Below, one piece after another: positions 39,663 to 49,612 of a stretch of 64,000 bases of DNA. The stretch is from Coturnix japonica. Lineage: Eukaryota; Chordata; Aves; Galliformes; Phasianidae. Each line of letters opens with the position of its first letter. Position 1 is the first letter of the stretch. The notes under the pieces are model-generated. The model saw only the letters and a list, made by a program, of their open reading frames with translations. It did not search any database and was not told the DNA's origin. The translations under genes were made by a program, and so were the position numbers. The DNA lies in NCBI RefSeq assembly GCF_001577835.2, contig NC_029520.1, positions 52,201,483 through 52,265,482 on the forward strand, written 5' to 3'.

Positions 39663-40751
39663 GCAGCTCCAGGCAATGCCTGAAATAAAGTGAAAATCCT
39701 GCTAGCAGGGAAGATGTCAATTTGATTTTTAAGTTTGTTTAAAGCAGTTTTAACACTAAACAAGTAAACATTTATAACTGAATAAATAGTTTTCAGTTTA
39801 GTCAAGGAGCATTCAGTGGGTGTTGGCATAAATATTCAGTTATGGAAATTATTTGATTAAAATAGATTTTACATGCCATAAATAAACATTGTCTGCAACA
39901 AACACACACTCCCAACAAGCATCTTGAATTAGAGAGCCACTGATGCCTAATGCCAGCCTTTGAAAATGTTTTATTTAGCAGCACTTCTGCTCACCACGCT
40001 GCAAGCCAGATCCCATCTGCATGGGCTTCTCCAGGCATTCATCTCACTGTACCATGAAGGGGAGCGGGGATGAGGAAGGGTGATGCACCAACAGCCAAGG
40101 GCTCCTCTGGGTGCTGAGATGGAGCAGGGGCCAACAAAGTCACCAAACATGGGCCTGCAATGGGTGGGCAGCACTGCAGGGTCAGCCTGCCTGGTGTTGG
40201 CTGTCTGCAGAAATCAGGGTGAGGAGTGTGTTCCAGCCAAACCTGCTGTTGGACTGGGCTGGGAGCGATGCTGGCCTCTAAGCACAGGGTGTGTAGAAGA
40301 GCAACATCGGAGCACTGAAGCACATTAAGTGACACATAGGTGGGGGCAGAGACTTTTCCAATATGTATTCATAAATAAATGCCCCCAGGTTGACGAGTAT
40401 TTGTGGTGCCAGCTCGGATGAGGCCCCTCAAGGCAAGAACTGAAAATGTGGTTCTCATCTCAGGCTGAGAAATGCAGAGCTCCTGGCCAGCCTTGGCAGA
40501 GGGCTTTGCAGAGCTGCTTCTGCACAGAAGCTGCAGATCCAGCAGGCAGACTGTGCCATCTAGCTTCTGCTTTAATACAGGCTGCTGCCGTGTGCGCCTG
40601 GCCGTGCAGTGACATCTGTACATGGGGAAACAGGCACCCAGCACCCTGCTTTGGTGGTAGACACAGCATGGGCACAGGACCCTGCCATGGTGCTCAAAGC
40701 TGAGTCTGGAGAAGCACAAAAGTGTGCACAAGGACCATACAAGTGCAGACA
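39663..40751. other. Intergenic, no gene recognised
   Basis: AT-rich, repeat-free 39,665-39,980, then mixed sequence. No exon recognised. Confidence 0.5.
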
Positions 40752-40948
40752 TAGAACCATAGAATGGCCTGGGTTGCAAATGCCCACAGTGCTCATCCAG
40801 CTCCAACCCCCTGCTGTGTGCAGGGTCACCAACCAGCAGCCCAGGCTGCCCAGAGCCACATCCAGCCTGGCCTTGAATGCCTGCAGGGATGGGGCATCCA
40901 CAGCCTCCTTGGGCAGCCTGTTCCAGTGCGTCACCACCCTCTGGGTGA
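40752..40948 (-). repeat. Young CR1 tail
   Basis: Antisense copy nearly identical to 34.2 kb. The minus strand encodes [20 protein letters not shown] through LHTAG, then the GAGCACTGTGGGCATTTGCA 3' UTR. Truncated at the same place as the 26.6 and 34.4 kb copies. Confidence 0.95.
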
Positions 40949-42544
40949 AAAAAACACCCTCAAAAGACATCTACAAGCAGCAGCAGAAGAAGAATCAGCT
41001 GATTCTAATAAGAAAGCCCTAGCTCAGACGGGTAGCAGTGGCCATGCCAATGAATACTCAGGTTGAGGATCACTGCAGCTCTGACAGCCTCCTGCACTGA
41101 CACCAGAGCAGCCCTCAGCCCCTGAGGCAAGGAATAGAACTAGCCAAGGTGACAAGAGCTCCCTGGCACACAACCTGAGATGCTACAAGCAGAACAGCCC
41201 AAAGGCCACCCCCAACCTGCTCCCACGCAGCAGCTCCATGGGTTGGGCTGCAGCTCAGTGGCCATTGGGGCACAAGAACCCCCCCCAGCACCTGCATTGC
41301 TGCAGCCTACCTGAAGGAATCCTATTTTTCCTATCTGAGCGTGTCAGGCAGTTTCATTTTTCTCGCCTCAGGGTGAGTTCAAAAGCCAATGTTCTACCCA
41401 AAGCTTTGCAAATTCCTCTCAGAGCCTCTGATAATCACAGATTTTATCTGGTGCGTAATCCAATGCAACGCAGTGTTTTTTCCTATACTCCAAATCCCAT
41501 ATAAACTCTATTTCAGCAATTGGAGCTTCATCTTTTTCAAAGCAAACTTATCAGTAGCTTTTACCAGGCTCCAAACAGGCAACGTTATTTCCCTACAGGA
41601 AAACATGTCTTAGCTGTTCGCTATTAATGCAAAGTCCTTAAAGAGCGCTTTGATTTTACCTGTTCTTCGGGGGAATCCACAGCTCTTTATAAATCACTTT
41701 GCTTCCAAATAAGTTTCAGCTTCACATCTGTGCACCTTCAGAGCCTGTAATCATCAGCTTGAGGATGGAAATGAAGGCAGTTTTCACAACGAGCTCAGCA
41801 AACTCCAGCTTCTGGCACCTAGTTTTCTCTATATACCAGCAATCAATACCCGGTTCAGGCAGCAGGAGGTGTAAAGGCACCACAGTTTGTGCTACACCAC
41901 CTTCCCAGTAGGCTTAAAAGATGGGAGCTGCAGAATAGGAACAAAACAAGAACATTTCACATTCCCCAAATTACCAAGTGATGATATAGCTGGTTTAATG
42001 AGCACAAAGTGATTCAGAAGCATCTTTAGTTCTGTTTTCAGGTAGGAACACACTTCTCAGTTGGCATCCCTGCTGGGCAGCTATTGGTACAGAGCTTTTT
42101 TTAGTACCATTTTCCATCTCACGGTTAACACGTGCTCAGCCCCTGGGCCCAGAGCCCCAGCAGTGCTGGAGCTGCACTATTCCCTGTGCCCCACACCAGC
42201 TCCCCTCATGGATTTAAGTGTTGGTTTACACTGAGCAGTTCCCATTAAGGCCCCCCCCCCAGCTCGTTTGGATCCTCAGACATCACCACTTTGGGCTGTA
42301 GGAGGCTTCCTGGCAGACACTTGTAATCCCCTTAATTATCAGGCCACCCCAAACAGTGGCAAACCTTACCTAGAGAAGGGCACCCTACCCTCCCCAACAT
42401 TGGGAATGACCCCTACGTCAGAAATAACAGAACTTGCCACATCAGTGGCATCTGTATGAATTGAAGACACCCCCCTACATCTGCCTGAACTCTCTCTGTA
42501 AGGGAAATGTAAGGACTCTCACCACACCCAAAAAGACAAAGAGC
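40949..42544. other. Intergenic, no gene recognised
   Basis: The 41,330-41,720 block is AT-rich with scattered CpGs and no repeat, a weak candidate for conserved non-coding DNA. C tracts lie at about 41,280-41,286 and 42,251-42,260. No exon seen. Confidence 0.5.
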
Positions 42545-42994
42545 TGTTGGAGCACATCCTGAGAAGGGCAATAAAAAGGATCTCAAGGATCAACACCTCC
42601 GCTATAAGGGCAGGCTGTGAGAGTTGGGGCCGTTCAGCCTGAAGAGAAAGCTCCAAGGAAAGCCTTGAGTGCGTTTCCAATACCTAAAGGGAGTTTCTAA
42701 GAAAGGAGACCCAGCTCTTCACCACTACACTGTGGCAGAACAAAGGGAAATGGTTTCAAACCAAGAGGAAATTTTACATTGGATATAATGATGAAGGGTT
42801 GTGTTGTTTCATTTCTTGCAGTGAGGCACTGTCACAGGTTGCTAGAGAAAAGGTGGTACCCTGGGCCTGGGGGCACACAAGGTCAGGGTGGGCAGGGTCT
42901 GAGCGTTTGATGGAGCTGTGGGTGCTCCCATTCACTGCAGGGAATGGCACCCGATGGCCTTCAAGTGTTCCTTCCAACTCAAAGGATTCTGTGA
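42545..42994 (+). repeat. CR1 LINE 3' fragment, longest 3' copy
   Basis: About 450 bp of sense CR1, from TTGGAGCACATCCTGAGAAG and the GTTCAGCCTGAAGAGAAAGC segment through GAAATGGTTTCAAACCAAGA to TTCCTTCCAACTCAAAGGAT then TCTGTG. Diverged with indels. It lies tail-to-tail with the next copy. Confidence 0.92.
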
Positions 42995-43117
42995 CACACC
43001 AACCCAGACCAGAGCAGCAATAGAGCCCCAGGAGCCCAATTTATGAGTGTGAGATAACACCAGAGTCACCAAGCAGCCAAGAGCAAGCAGGCTGCATCCC
43101 TAGGGCTCAGAAGCACC

Positions 43118-43506
43118 ACAGAAACACAGAATGGCCTGGGTTGGAAGGGACCTCAAGGATCATGAAGCTCCAACCCCCCACATTGATACCAGCCCAGGCT
43201 GCCCAGGGCCCCATCCAACCTGGCCTTGAACACCTCCAGGGATGGACGGGGCATCCACAGCCTCTCTGGGCAGCTGTTCCAGCACAGCACCACTCTCCCA
43301 ACTTAAAACCATTTCCCCTTGTCCCACTATTATCAGCCCTTTCAAAGAGTTGACTCCCCTCCTGATTATAGGTTCCCTTCAGGTCCTGGCAGGCTGCACT
43401 GAGGTCACCCCACAGCTTTATTTCCTCCATGCTGAACAAGCCCAGCTCCCTCAGCCTGTCTTCACAGGGGATGTGCTCCAGCCCCTGGATCATCTTTAAG
43501 GCATCA
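43118..43506 (-). repeat. CR1 LINE 3' fragment
   Basis: About 390 bp of antisense CR1: CACAGAATGGCCTGGGTTGG, CCAACCTGGCCTTGAACACC, AACTTAAAACCATTTCCCCT, CTCCCTCAGCCTGTCTTCAC, ATGTGCTCCAGCCCCTGGAT. It ends about 140 bp beyond the likely RPS29 poly(A) site. Confidence 0.95.
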
Positions 43507-43662
43507 CCTGGTTTTGTCTGGCTAAAGCCTAAAAAACCAAGCCAAGCCCATTCAGACCAACCCAGAACCCAGCCCTCCTAAAACAGGCACGATAGCGGGA
43601 TACGAGCCCTACAAACAGATACACAACACAGCGAGACACCGGTTAATAGGGCAGGGAGGCCA

Positions 43663-43668
43663 TTTATT
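43663..43668 (-). terminator. RPS29: RPS29 poly(A) signal
   Basis: AATAAA on the minus strand (TTTATT on plus), 79 bases past the stop codon, as expected for the very short 3' UTR of a ribosomal protein mRNA. Cleavage would fall near 43,645. Confidence 0.85.
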
Positions 43669-43746
43669 GACAGAGGCTACACCGAGGTGCTGCAGGGAGG
43701 GCCGAGGAGAACGCAGGATCCAGCGGTGACCTCATGATCCCAGCGC

Positions 43747-44138
<392 letters not shown>

Positions 44139-44334
44139 GGCTGCGTGCGGCGCCACCAGCACAGAGAGAAAGATGGCGGCCCGCGCGTGCGCTAATCAAC
44201 CCGGCCCGGCCTCCCGCCCTGCACCGCGGCACTGGGGGGCGGCGCGTGCGCAGAGCGACCCGCTCCCCCTCCCTGCGCCGTGTGACGTCACCGCCGTGTT
44301 AGAGCTGTATGGCTCGCGCGGCGCTGCTGCCGCT
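44139..44334. promoter_or_regulatory. Divergent Pol II / Pol III promoter, RPS29 - 7SL
   Basis: The likely RPS29 start is the pyrimidine tract CTTTCTCTC (minus, first base about 44,172), a 5'TOP sequence. It overlaps AAGATGGCGGC (plus, 44,170-44,180), a YY1-type motif common at ribosomal protein gene starts. NRF1-like sites lie at 44,182-44,193 and 44,241-44,252. A perfect CRE, TGACGTCA, at 44,283-44,290 is 45-52 bp upstream of 7SL, the spacing of the ATF site known to be required for human 7SL. RPS29 and 7SL starts are only about 160 bp apart. The region is CpG-rich and repeat-free. Confidence 0.8.
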
Positions 44335-44635
44335 GCCGGGCGCGGTGGCGCACGCCTGTAGTCCCAGCTACTCGGGAGGCTGAGCCCGCCGGATCGCTTG
44401 AGCCCAGGAGTTCTGGGCTGCAGTGCGCTATGCCGAGCGGGCGTCCGCGCTAAGGCCGGCATCAATATGGTGAGCCCCGGGGAGCCGAGGCGCACCAGGT
44501 TGCCTAAGGAGGGGTGAACCGGCCCAGGTCGGAAACGGAGCAGGTCAAAACTCCCGTGCCGGTCAGTAGCGGGATCGCGCCTGTGAATAGTCACTGCAGC
44601 GTAGCCTGGGCAACACAGAGAGACGCGGGTTCCTT
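44335..44635 (+). ncRNA. RN7SL1: 7SL RNA, signal recognition particle RNA
   Basis: This is the RNA scaffold of the signal recognition particle, which binds SRP9/14 (Alu domain) and SRP19, 54, 68 and 72 (S domain) and targets nascent secretory proteins to the ER. It is a full-length copy of about 300 nt, starting GCCGGGCGCGGTGGCGCACG. The UGUAG motif of the Alu domain is at 44,357-44,361. The S-domain core is strongly conserved (AGGTTGCCTAAGGAGGGGTG, then CAGGTCGGAAACGGAGCAGG with the GGAAAC helix 8 loop at 44,531-44,536). The 3' Alu part is GCCTGGGCAACACAG. It ends in a T5 Pol III terminator. It differs from human mainly by compensated-looking changes in helix 5. With its intact upstream CRE and conserved place beside RPS29, it is the functional gene and not a processed copy. 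Human has RN7SL1 here; the symbol is by position. Confidence 0.97.
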
Positions 44636-44638
44636 TTT
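44634..44638 (+). terminator. Pol III oligo-T terminator of 7SL
   Basis: Five T directly after the conserved 3' end of 7SL, the standard Pol III stop. Confidence 0.85.
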
Positions 44639-44683
44639 GACCAAAACACGAAACAATTTTACCCACCCGCGACCCCCGGCCCG

Positions 44684-44832
44684 TCATTATTGCCCCGTGT
44701 GCGCAGCGCCTCCTGCTGGCGGCACCGCGTCATTGCTGTGCCCTGGATACAGCGCGTTATTGCTGTGCTCTACAGCACCTCCTGCTGGACACACCGCGTT
44801 ATTGCTGTGCTCTATAGCGCCTCCTGCTGGCC
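44684..44832 (-). repeat. Tandem minisatellite with three CTCF-like cores
   Basis: Four imperfect units begin with TCATT/TTATT and a TGC-rich segment at about 44,684, 44,730, 44,757 and 44,799 (periods 46, 27 and 42). Three carry the core AGCGCCTCCTGCTGG or a one-base variant at 44,705-44,719, 44,774-44,788 and 44,816-44,830. On the minus strand this is CCAGCAGGAGGCGCT, one base from the CTCF consensus form CCASYAGRKGGCRSY. The second unit lacks the core. Binding is inferred from motif only. The array lies just downstream of the 7SL terminator. Confidence 0.75.
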
Positions 44833-44935
44833 GAGAGCGAGCTGTGCACTGCGTACACCGCCCCTCGGCTGCCGTCCCCACGCCGACCTCCGGGCTGAAG
44901 GCGCTGCGCTTTCACTTGGTGTTTTTCTCAGGACC

Positions 44936-45202
44936 TGAGGAAATGGCCACAAGTTGTATCAGTTGAGGTTTAGGCTGGACATAAGAAGGAACTTTTTCTC
45001 TCAGAGAGTGGCCAGGCACTGCAATGGCTGCACAGGGAGGTGGTGGAGTCGCCATCCCTGGCAGTGTTCAAGAAGCATCTGGATATGGAGCTAGGAGAGA
45101 TGGTTTGGGGTTTGCTGTAGGTGTGGTAGGGGGAGGACGGTTGGACTGGACGATCCTGTCAGTCCTTTCCAGCCTTGTGATTCAATGATCCCATGATTCT
45201 GA
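44936..45202 (+). repeat. CR1 LINE 3' fragment
   Basis: Sense CR1 of the 21.1 kb lineage: GGTTTAGGCTGGACATAAGA, AGGAACTTTTTCTCTCAGAG, GGACGGTTGGACTGGACGAT, then CCTTTCCAGCCTTGTGATTC and ATGATCCCATGATTCT. 5'-truncated. Confidence 0.92.
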
Positions 45203-45348
45203 ACGCTCCCATCTCGCAGCCTGTCCCCGTCCCGCAGGTCTCGGTCGCCGTCCCTGGAGCTGCTCCGGAGCCGCTGTGGGGCACATGGGGTGTGTTGGGA
45301 TCTCGGGGGCTTTTCCAGCCGGGACCATTCCGCGCTCCTGCCGTTCTA

Positions 45349-45640
45349 CACAGAATCACAGAATGACCCGGGTTGGAAGGGACCTCAAGGATCATGTAGT
45401 TCCAACCCCCTGCCTGGCAGGGCCACCAAACATACACCTTTACTAGATCAGGTTGCCCAGGGCCCCGTCCAACCTGGCCTTGAACACCTCCAAGGACGGG
45501 GCATCCACAACCTCACTGGGCAGCCTGTTCCAGGGCCTAACCACTCTCCTAGTGAAGAACTTCCCCCTGACATCCAACCTAAATCTTCCCTCTTTCAACT
45601 TAAAACCATTTCCCCGTGTCCTGCTATTGTCAGCATATCC
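45349..45640 (-). repeat. CR1 LINE 3' fragment next to LRR1 promoter
   Basis: Antisense CR1: CAGAATCACAGAATGACCCG, GGTTGGAAGGGACCTCAAGG, CCAACCTGGCCTTGAACACC, CTTAAAACCATTTCCCCGTG. Low divergence from the 38.4 kb copy. It lies tail-to-tail with the previous CR1 (146 bp apart) and ends about 15 bp before the CTCF-like site and about 135 bp before the LRR1 start codon, so it bounds the LRR1 promoter. Confidence 0.95.
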
Positions 45641-45776
45641 TACAGCTCCTCCCCGCCGCCAGGTGGCGCTGGTTCCCGGCTCTGCAGCTCCGGCCGCTCC
45701 TCCCTCCCGTCTCCTTGTCTCGCCTTCCCTTCCCGGCCGGAAGAGCTTTAAGGGCGGGAAGGGGAGGCGTTGCGGG
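45641..45776 (+). promoter_or_regulatory. LRR1: LRR1 promoter region
   Basis: A CpG-rich block between a CR1 and the LRR1 start. It contains a CTCF-like match CCGCCAGGTGGCGCT (plus, 45,656-45,670; one mismatch to the consensus) and a symmetric ETS-type pair TTCCCGGCCGGAAG at 45,729-45,742. No TATA box is seen. The transcription start cannot be fixed. Confidence 0.6.
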
Positions 45777-48700
45777 ATGAAGCTGCATTGCGATGTGGAG
45801 GTGCAGAGCCGCCTGCTGCCCACCTGCGGGCTCACGGGCCGCGGCCGCCCCAGCAGAGCGCTGCTGGCCCTCGGCCGCCAGCCCGGCCGGGCGCGGGGCG
45901 GCGTGTGCCTCATGGTGTGCACGGCCAGGGACCGCGCCGGGGTTCGCTACCAGGTGAGGCTGAGGGCTGGGAGGCCGGGCGGGTTCCTACCACACAACGC
46001 CCCGCTCAGCGCCCGCTGTTCCCCGGCAGGTGAAGGACAACGTGGAGCGGTTCTTCACGCGCTTCGTGGAGGAGGGGAAAGCAACCGTGAGACTGAAGGA
46101 GCCACCCGTGGATGTGTGCCTCAGTAAGGTGCGTGTGGGTACAGGGACAGCGGGATGGGTTGGAAAGGTGCTCACAGTGCTCATCCAGTTCAACCCCTGC
46201 TGTGTGCAGGGTCACCAACCAGCAGCACAGGCTGCCCAGAGCCACATCCAGCCTGGCCTTGAATGCCTGCAGGGATGGGGCATCCACAGCCTCCTTGGGC
46301 AACCTGTTCAGTGCTGAAACCAGAGCTGTCAGCTCTGAGCAGCCTGATCTCACTGTACGTGTCCCTGTTTGTGGCAGGGCAGTTGGACAAAATGGCCTTC
46401 GAATGGCCCTTCCAACTCAAATAATTCCACAGCTCTGTTTTCATTACTTCCTCACTCTTAGAGTTGATCCCTTTGTAGATCAAGGGTTTCCCAGCTGTGA
46501 TGCTGATTGTACGCAAACACTGAGCGAACCCCAGCTCCTTGCAGCTGCCTGTTGCTGTGCTGCCTTCAGCCCCGTCACAAATTAAGCTGAGAAACATCCA
46601 TCTGCACCATTGAACCCTGGAGCAAAAATACTAAAGTCAGTGTGTTCAGTGGGTTCGTGTTGGGCTTTTTGCCTTCAGCAGGTCTGTGCCTGCTGCTCTG
46701 CACACCAGGCTCCATAATCTCTGGTTGCTTTGTCATCTCTCATTTAGCTCTGGAACACAGGACTCGTGTGCTGCTGAAGCGCACTAATTCACTATTCTGA
46801 CTTCTTTTCTGCAGGGCAGACATTGGGCTTGTGGCAGAAAATGATTTCCTGAACGCTTCCAGATCATTCTTTTTGCTTTTTTTTTTCCCTGCTTGTTTCT
46901 CTTAGTATTTTTCTCAATGCATTCATAGAGACATTATGTCTCCTTTATGTAGGTATTGTGGAGGGAATCAGTTTTAAACACCCAGAACACAAAGCACCCT
47001 TACTTTCAACTCACGTAAACAGTGTAAACTTACCTAAACATCCCAGTGTGTTTAGCTCCAGAAGGAAAGTACTTATTGCATCTCACGCCAAGGGAGCCAA
47101 GAAATATTGCCTGCAACTTCATCTCTTTGGTGAGCTGTTCTACTTGGACTTTACAGGTCTGGAGTACTTTTTCTCCTTCCTTTCAGCTTCAGTTTGCTCC
47201 TTACTTGGGGACATGGCAGCTCTGCCTGTAGTTGGGGAGAGCTGCCCTAGTGTGTCTTATCGCTATCCACCCCCTGCTTATGAGGGTGGCAGTGATAGGA
47301 CAAGGGGGAATGGTTTGAAACTGAGACAGGGGAGGTTTAGGTTGGATCTTAGGAGGAAGTTTTTCCCCCAGAGGGTGGTGACACACTGGAACAGGTTGCC
47401 CAAGGAGGTTGCGGATGCCCCATCCCTGCAGGCATTCAAGGCCAGGCTGGATGTGGCTTTGGGCAGCCTGGGCTGCTGGTTGGTGACCCTGCACACAGCA
47501 GGGGGTTGGAATGGATGAGCACTGTGGGCCTTTGCAACCCAGGCCATTCTATGGTTCTGTGTGTGTACAAAGTGGTTCCAAAAGTTACTGTACAAATGAG
47601 TGCAAGAATAATGAACTTTTAATGCCATGCTCGTGTTTTCCTGCAGGCAAATGCCAGCAATCTAAAGACTTTCCTTTCAGCTGTGAGACTGGCTCACCAA
47701 GGGACCGATGTCGCTGCTCTCCCACTCTCAGCTTTGGTACCGGCAAAGACCTCCGAAGTTGAGAAGCCTAAAACAAAACTGATCATCACTTCCAAAAGGG
47801 ACTATCCGCTCACCAAGAGCTTCCCCTATTCCCTCGAGCACCTCCAAGCTTCGTACTGCAGGCTGGCCCGGATCGACACGCGTGTGCTGTGTCTGAAGAA
47901 GCTGCGCAAATTAGACCTGAGTCACAATCACATCAAGCAGCTGCCGGCCACCATCGGTGACCTGGTGTTCCTTCAGGAGCTGAACCTGCACGACAATCAC
48001 CTGGAGTCCTTCAGCAGCGCTCTGTGCTGCTCTACCCTGCAGAAATCACTCCAGTGCTTGGACCTCAGCCAGAACAAAATCAAAGCCCTCCCCATTCAGT
48101 TCTGCCAGCTGCGAGAACTGGTGAACTTAAAGCTGGATGACAACGAGCTGATCAGGTTGCCGTTCAAGATGGGCCAGTTGGATCAGCTGCGCTTCCTGTC
48201 GGCAGCTCGAAACAAACTGCCATTCCTGCCCAGCGATTTTAGGAAACTCTGCCTTGAGAACTTGGATCTCTTTGGAAACCCTTTTGAACAGCCCAATCCC
48301 CTCCTTCCCAACATACACCTGAAAATACCATTGACTTTGTTAGAATGTGCTGCGAGAGCTACTGTAAATTACAGGTAAGGGTGGCTCGATGGACACACGT
48401 TTCGTGTTCTCTGTCTCAAACCCGCTCAGCTTCCCTGGTTTGGATTCTTCCCATTAGTGGGAACTGCTCCTCACGGTGCTCAAGTTGCTTTGGATTCTGC
48501 TCGTCCATTAATGCTGTTATGATGAGGGACAGCACAGGTTCCAGCAGTAAATTGGGAACTTGGAAGCCTTTAACACTGCAGATTGAAATTGTATCCACAG
48601 GATGAGGGCACCATCACAGAGTGTTATTGCCCAGCCATAGGAAAAGGTTCAGCTCTATAACCCTGAGCTGCTTCCAGCTTTTTCTATGCAGGAGCTGATG

Positions 48701-49612
48701 TTACAGCGGGTTTTATGGCTCAGGTTGTGTTTTCTGTTGGGCTCTGGCTTGGAAATTGCTTTCTAACATGCTCACCCTTCATCCTGTGCTCACATACTAA
48801 CTGTGCTGTGTGCCCCCCGTGTACAGGGGCTTCTTCCATGGAGTGGATTTGCTGAGTGTGATTAACTTCACACCCAAAACAAGTAGCAGGTGGGCAACGT
48901 GCATTGAGTCTGACATTGACCGGGTGTGAGAGTTAATGAGCAGGGAACGGGAGTGATAATAAGCTGTAAAAACCTTGAGAAAGGTAGGAAACAAAACACA
49001 AACACTTGGAAATCAATCTGTGTAGTGGTGTTCACAATCAGAGCTGTGATGGTGTTTGTGCTGACCTCAATTAGGGATGTGCTGAAATGGAGCCGGTGAC
49101 AAAGCCCACAGGAGCCTGAGCAATGTGGGTGATGGGACACGTCGGTGTAGTGATGAGTCAGCCCTGCTCTGCCAGCCCGGTGTGAGCTGCTGGCCTCACA
49201 CAGCTGCAGTTAACACAGCACTCGGTTCTCAGTGTTGTCATTGACACAACAGAATAAGAGCTGCCCTGTGTGTACCCGGCACCAGGCTGAGCTGGGTCTC
49301 ACCTTGGCACTGAGTGCTGTCGGTTGATTCCACCTCCTGCTCTCGTCCCACAGGATCCCGTACAGTTCTCAGCTGCTGCCTTCCCACCTGTGTGAGGACC
49401 TGGACGTGGCCAAGACCTGCCAATGCGGGAGCTCCTGCCTGAGCAGCTTCATCCAGATGACGGTGACCATGAACCTGCACCACGTGGCTCACACCGTGGT
49501 GCTGGTGGACAACATGGGCGGCACGGAGGCTCCCATCATCTGCTACTTCTGTTCCCTGGGCTGCTACTCGCAGTTCCTGGACCGGTACCTGCAGAGCAGC
49601 GCCGACCACTGA
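45777..49612 (+). CDS. LRR1: Leucine-rich repeat protein 1, CUL2 ligase substrate receptor
   Basis: LRR1 is a VHL-box substrate receptor for CUL2-RBX1-elongin B/C and is known for removing the CMG helicase at replication termination. Four coding exons join in frame: 45,777-45,953, 46,030-46,128, 47,647-48,374 and 49,354-49,612, giving 420 aa (human about 414). All splice sites are GT-AG. Residues 1-92 form the N-terminal domain (start MKLHCDVEV). LRRs run about 175-305 ([20 protein letters not shown] and later repeats). An elongin BC-box-like helix lies near 323-332 ([10 protein letters not shown]). A Cul2 box fits L343-P344-x2-L347-x3-L351. Cysteines C357, C359, C363, C398, C401 and C405 suggest a small metal site (inference). 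Intron 2 holds three CR1 pieces. The start codon is chosen because it matches the family N-terminus. Confidence 0.97.
46152..46312 (-). repeat. Young CR1 tail in LRR1 intron 2
   Basis: Antisense copy of the young tail (minus strand encodes [20 protein letters not shown] and onward). It starts only about 23 bp after the exon 2 donor. Some bases at its 3' end are missing, so no ATTCTATG tail remains. Confidence 0.9.
46352..46431 (+). repeat. CR1 LINE terminal fragment in LRR1 intron 2
   Basis: Sense tail: GTGTCCCTGTTTGTGGCAGG, GCAGTTGGACAAAATGGCCT, CCCTTCCAACTCAAATAATT. It is of the 16.1/25.2/32.7 kb lineage and lies back-to-back with the preceding antisense copy. Confidence 0.75.
46432..47288. 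other. LRR1 intron 2, unique part
   Basis: No repeat or nested gene recognised; a T tract lies at about 46,876-46,887. The plus frame 46,958-47,518 (186 codons) begins here and runs into CR1, so it is a chance frame. Confidence 0.6.
47289..47562 (+). repeat. Young CR1 3' fragment in LRR1 intron 2
   Basis: About 274 bp of sense CR1 that extends further 5' than the other young tails: GTGATAGGACAAGGGGGAAT, GGTTTAGGTTGGATCTTAGG, then the [20 protein letters not shown] coding part and the GAGCACTGTGGGCCTTTGCA 3' UTR with ATTCTATGGTTCTGTG. It is about 97 percent identical to the 26.6 kb copy by eye. It ends about 85 bp before exon 3. Confidence 0.95.
48375..49353. other. LRR1 intron 3, no nested feature seen
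   Basis: A 979-nt intron with GT-AG ends that separates the BC-box-like helix from the Cul2 box. No CR1, RNA gene or open frame of note. Confidence 0.7.

Noticed and set aside
1-43640. Search for endogenous retrovirus, tRNA genes or CRISPR-like arrays
   Set aside because: I saw no paired long terminal repeats, no gag/pol/env-like frames, no tRNA-like fold with A and B boxes, and no regularly spaced direct repeats. The dispersed similar segments are all CR1 tails.
44335-44635. Possibility that the 7SL-like sequence is an Alu-type SINE or processed pseudogene
   Set aside because: It contains the full S domain, a Pol III terminator and the upstream CRE at the known spacing, in conserved position beside RPS29. 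Birds have no 7SL-derived SINE family that I know of.
45453-46127. 224-codon frame apparently extending LRR1 upstream and into intron 1
   Set aside because: The upstream part is antisense CR1 and the family N-terminus starts at 45,777. A good GT donor at 45,954 ends exon 1.
46958-47518. 186-codon plus frame in LRR1 intron 2
   Set aside because: Its second half is the coding remnant of a CR1 copy and its first half has no recognisable content. It is not conserved LRR1 sequence.
47560-47620. Phrase GTACAAAGTGGTTCCAAAAG, faintly mariner-like
   Set aside because: It is too short, with no inverted terminal repeats or TA duplication that I can define next to the CR1 tail.
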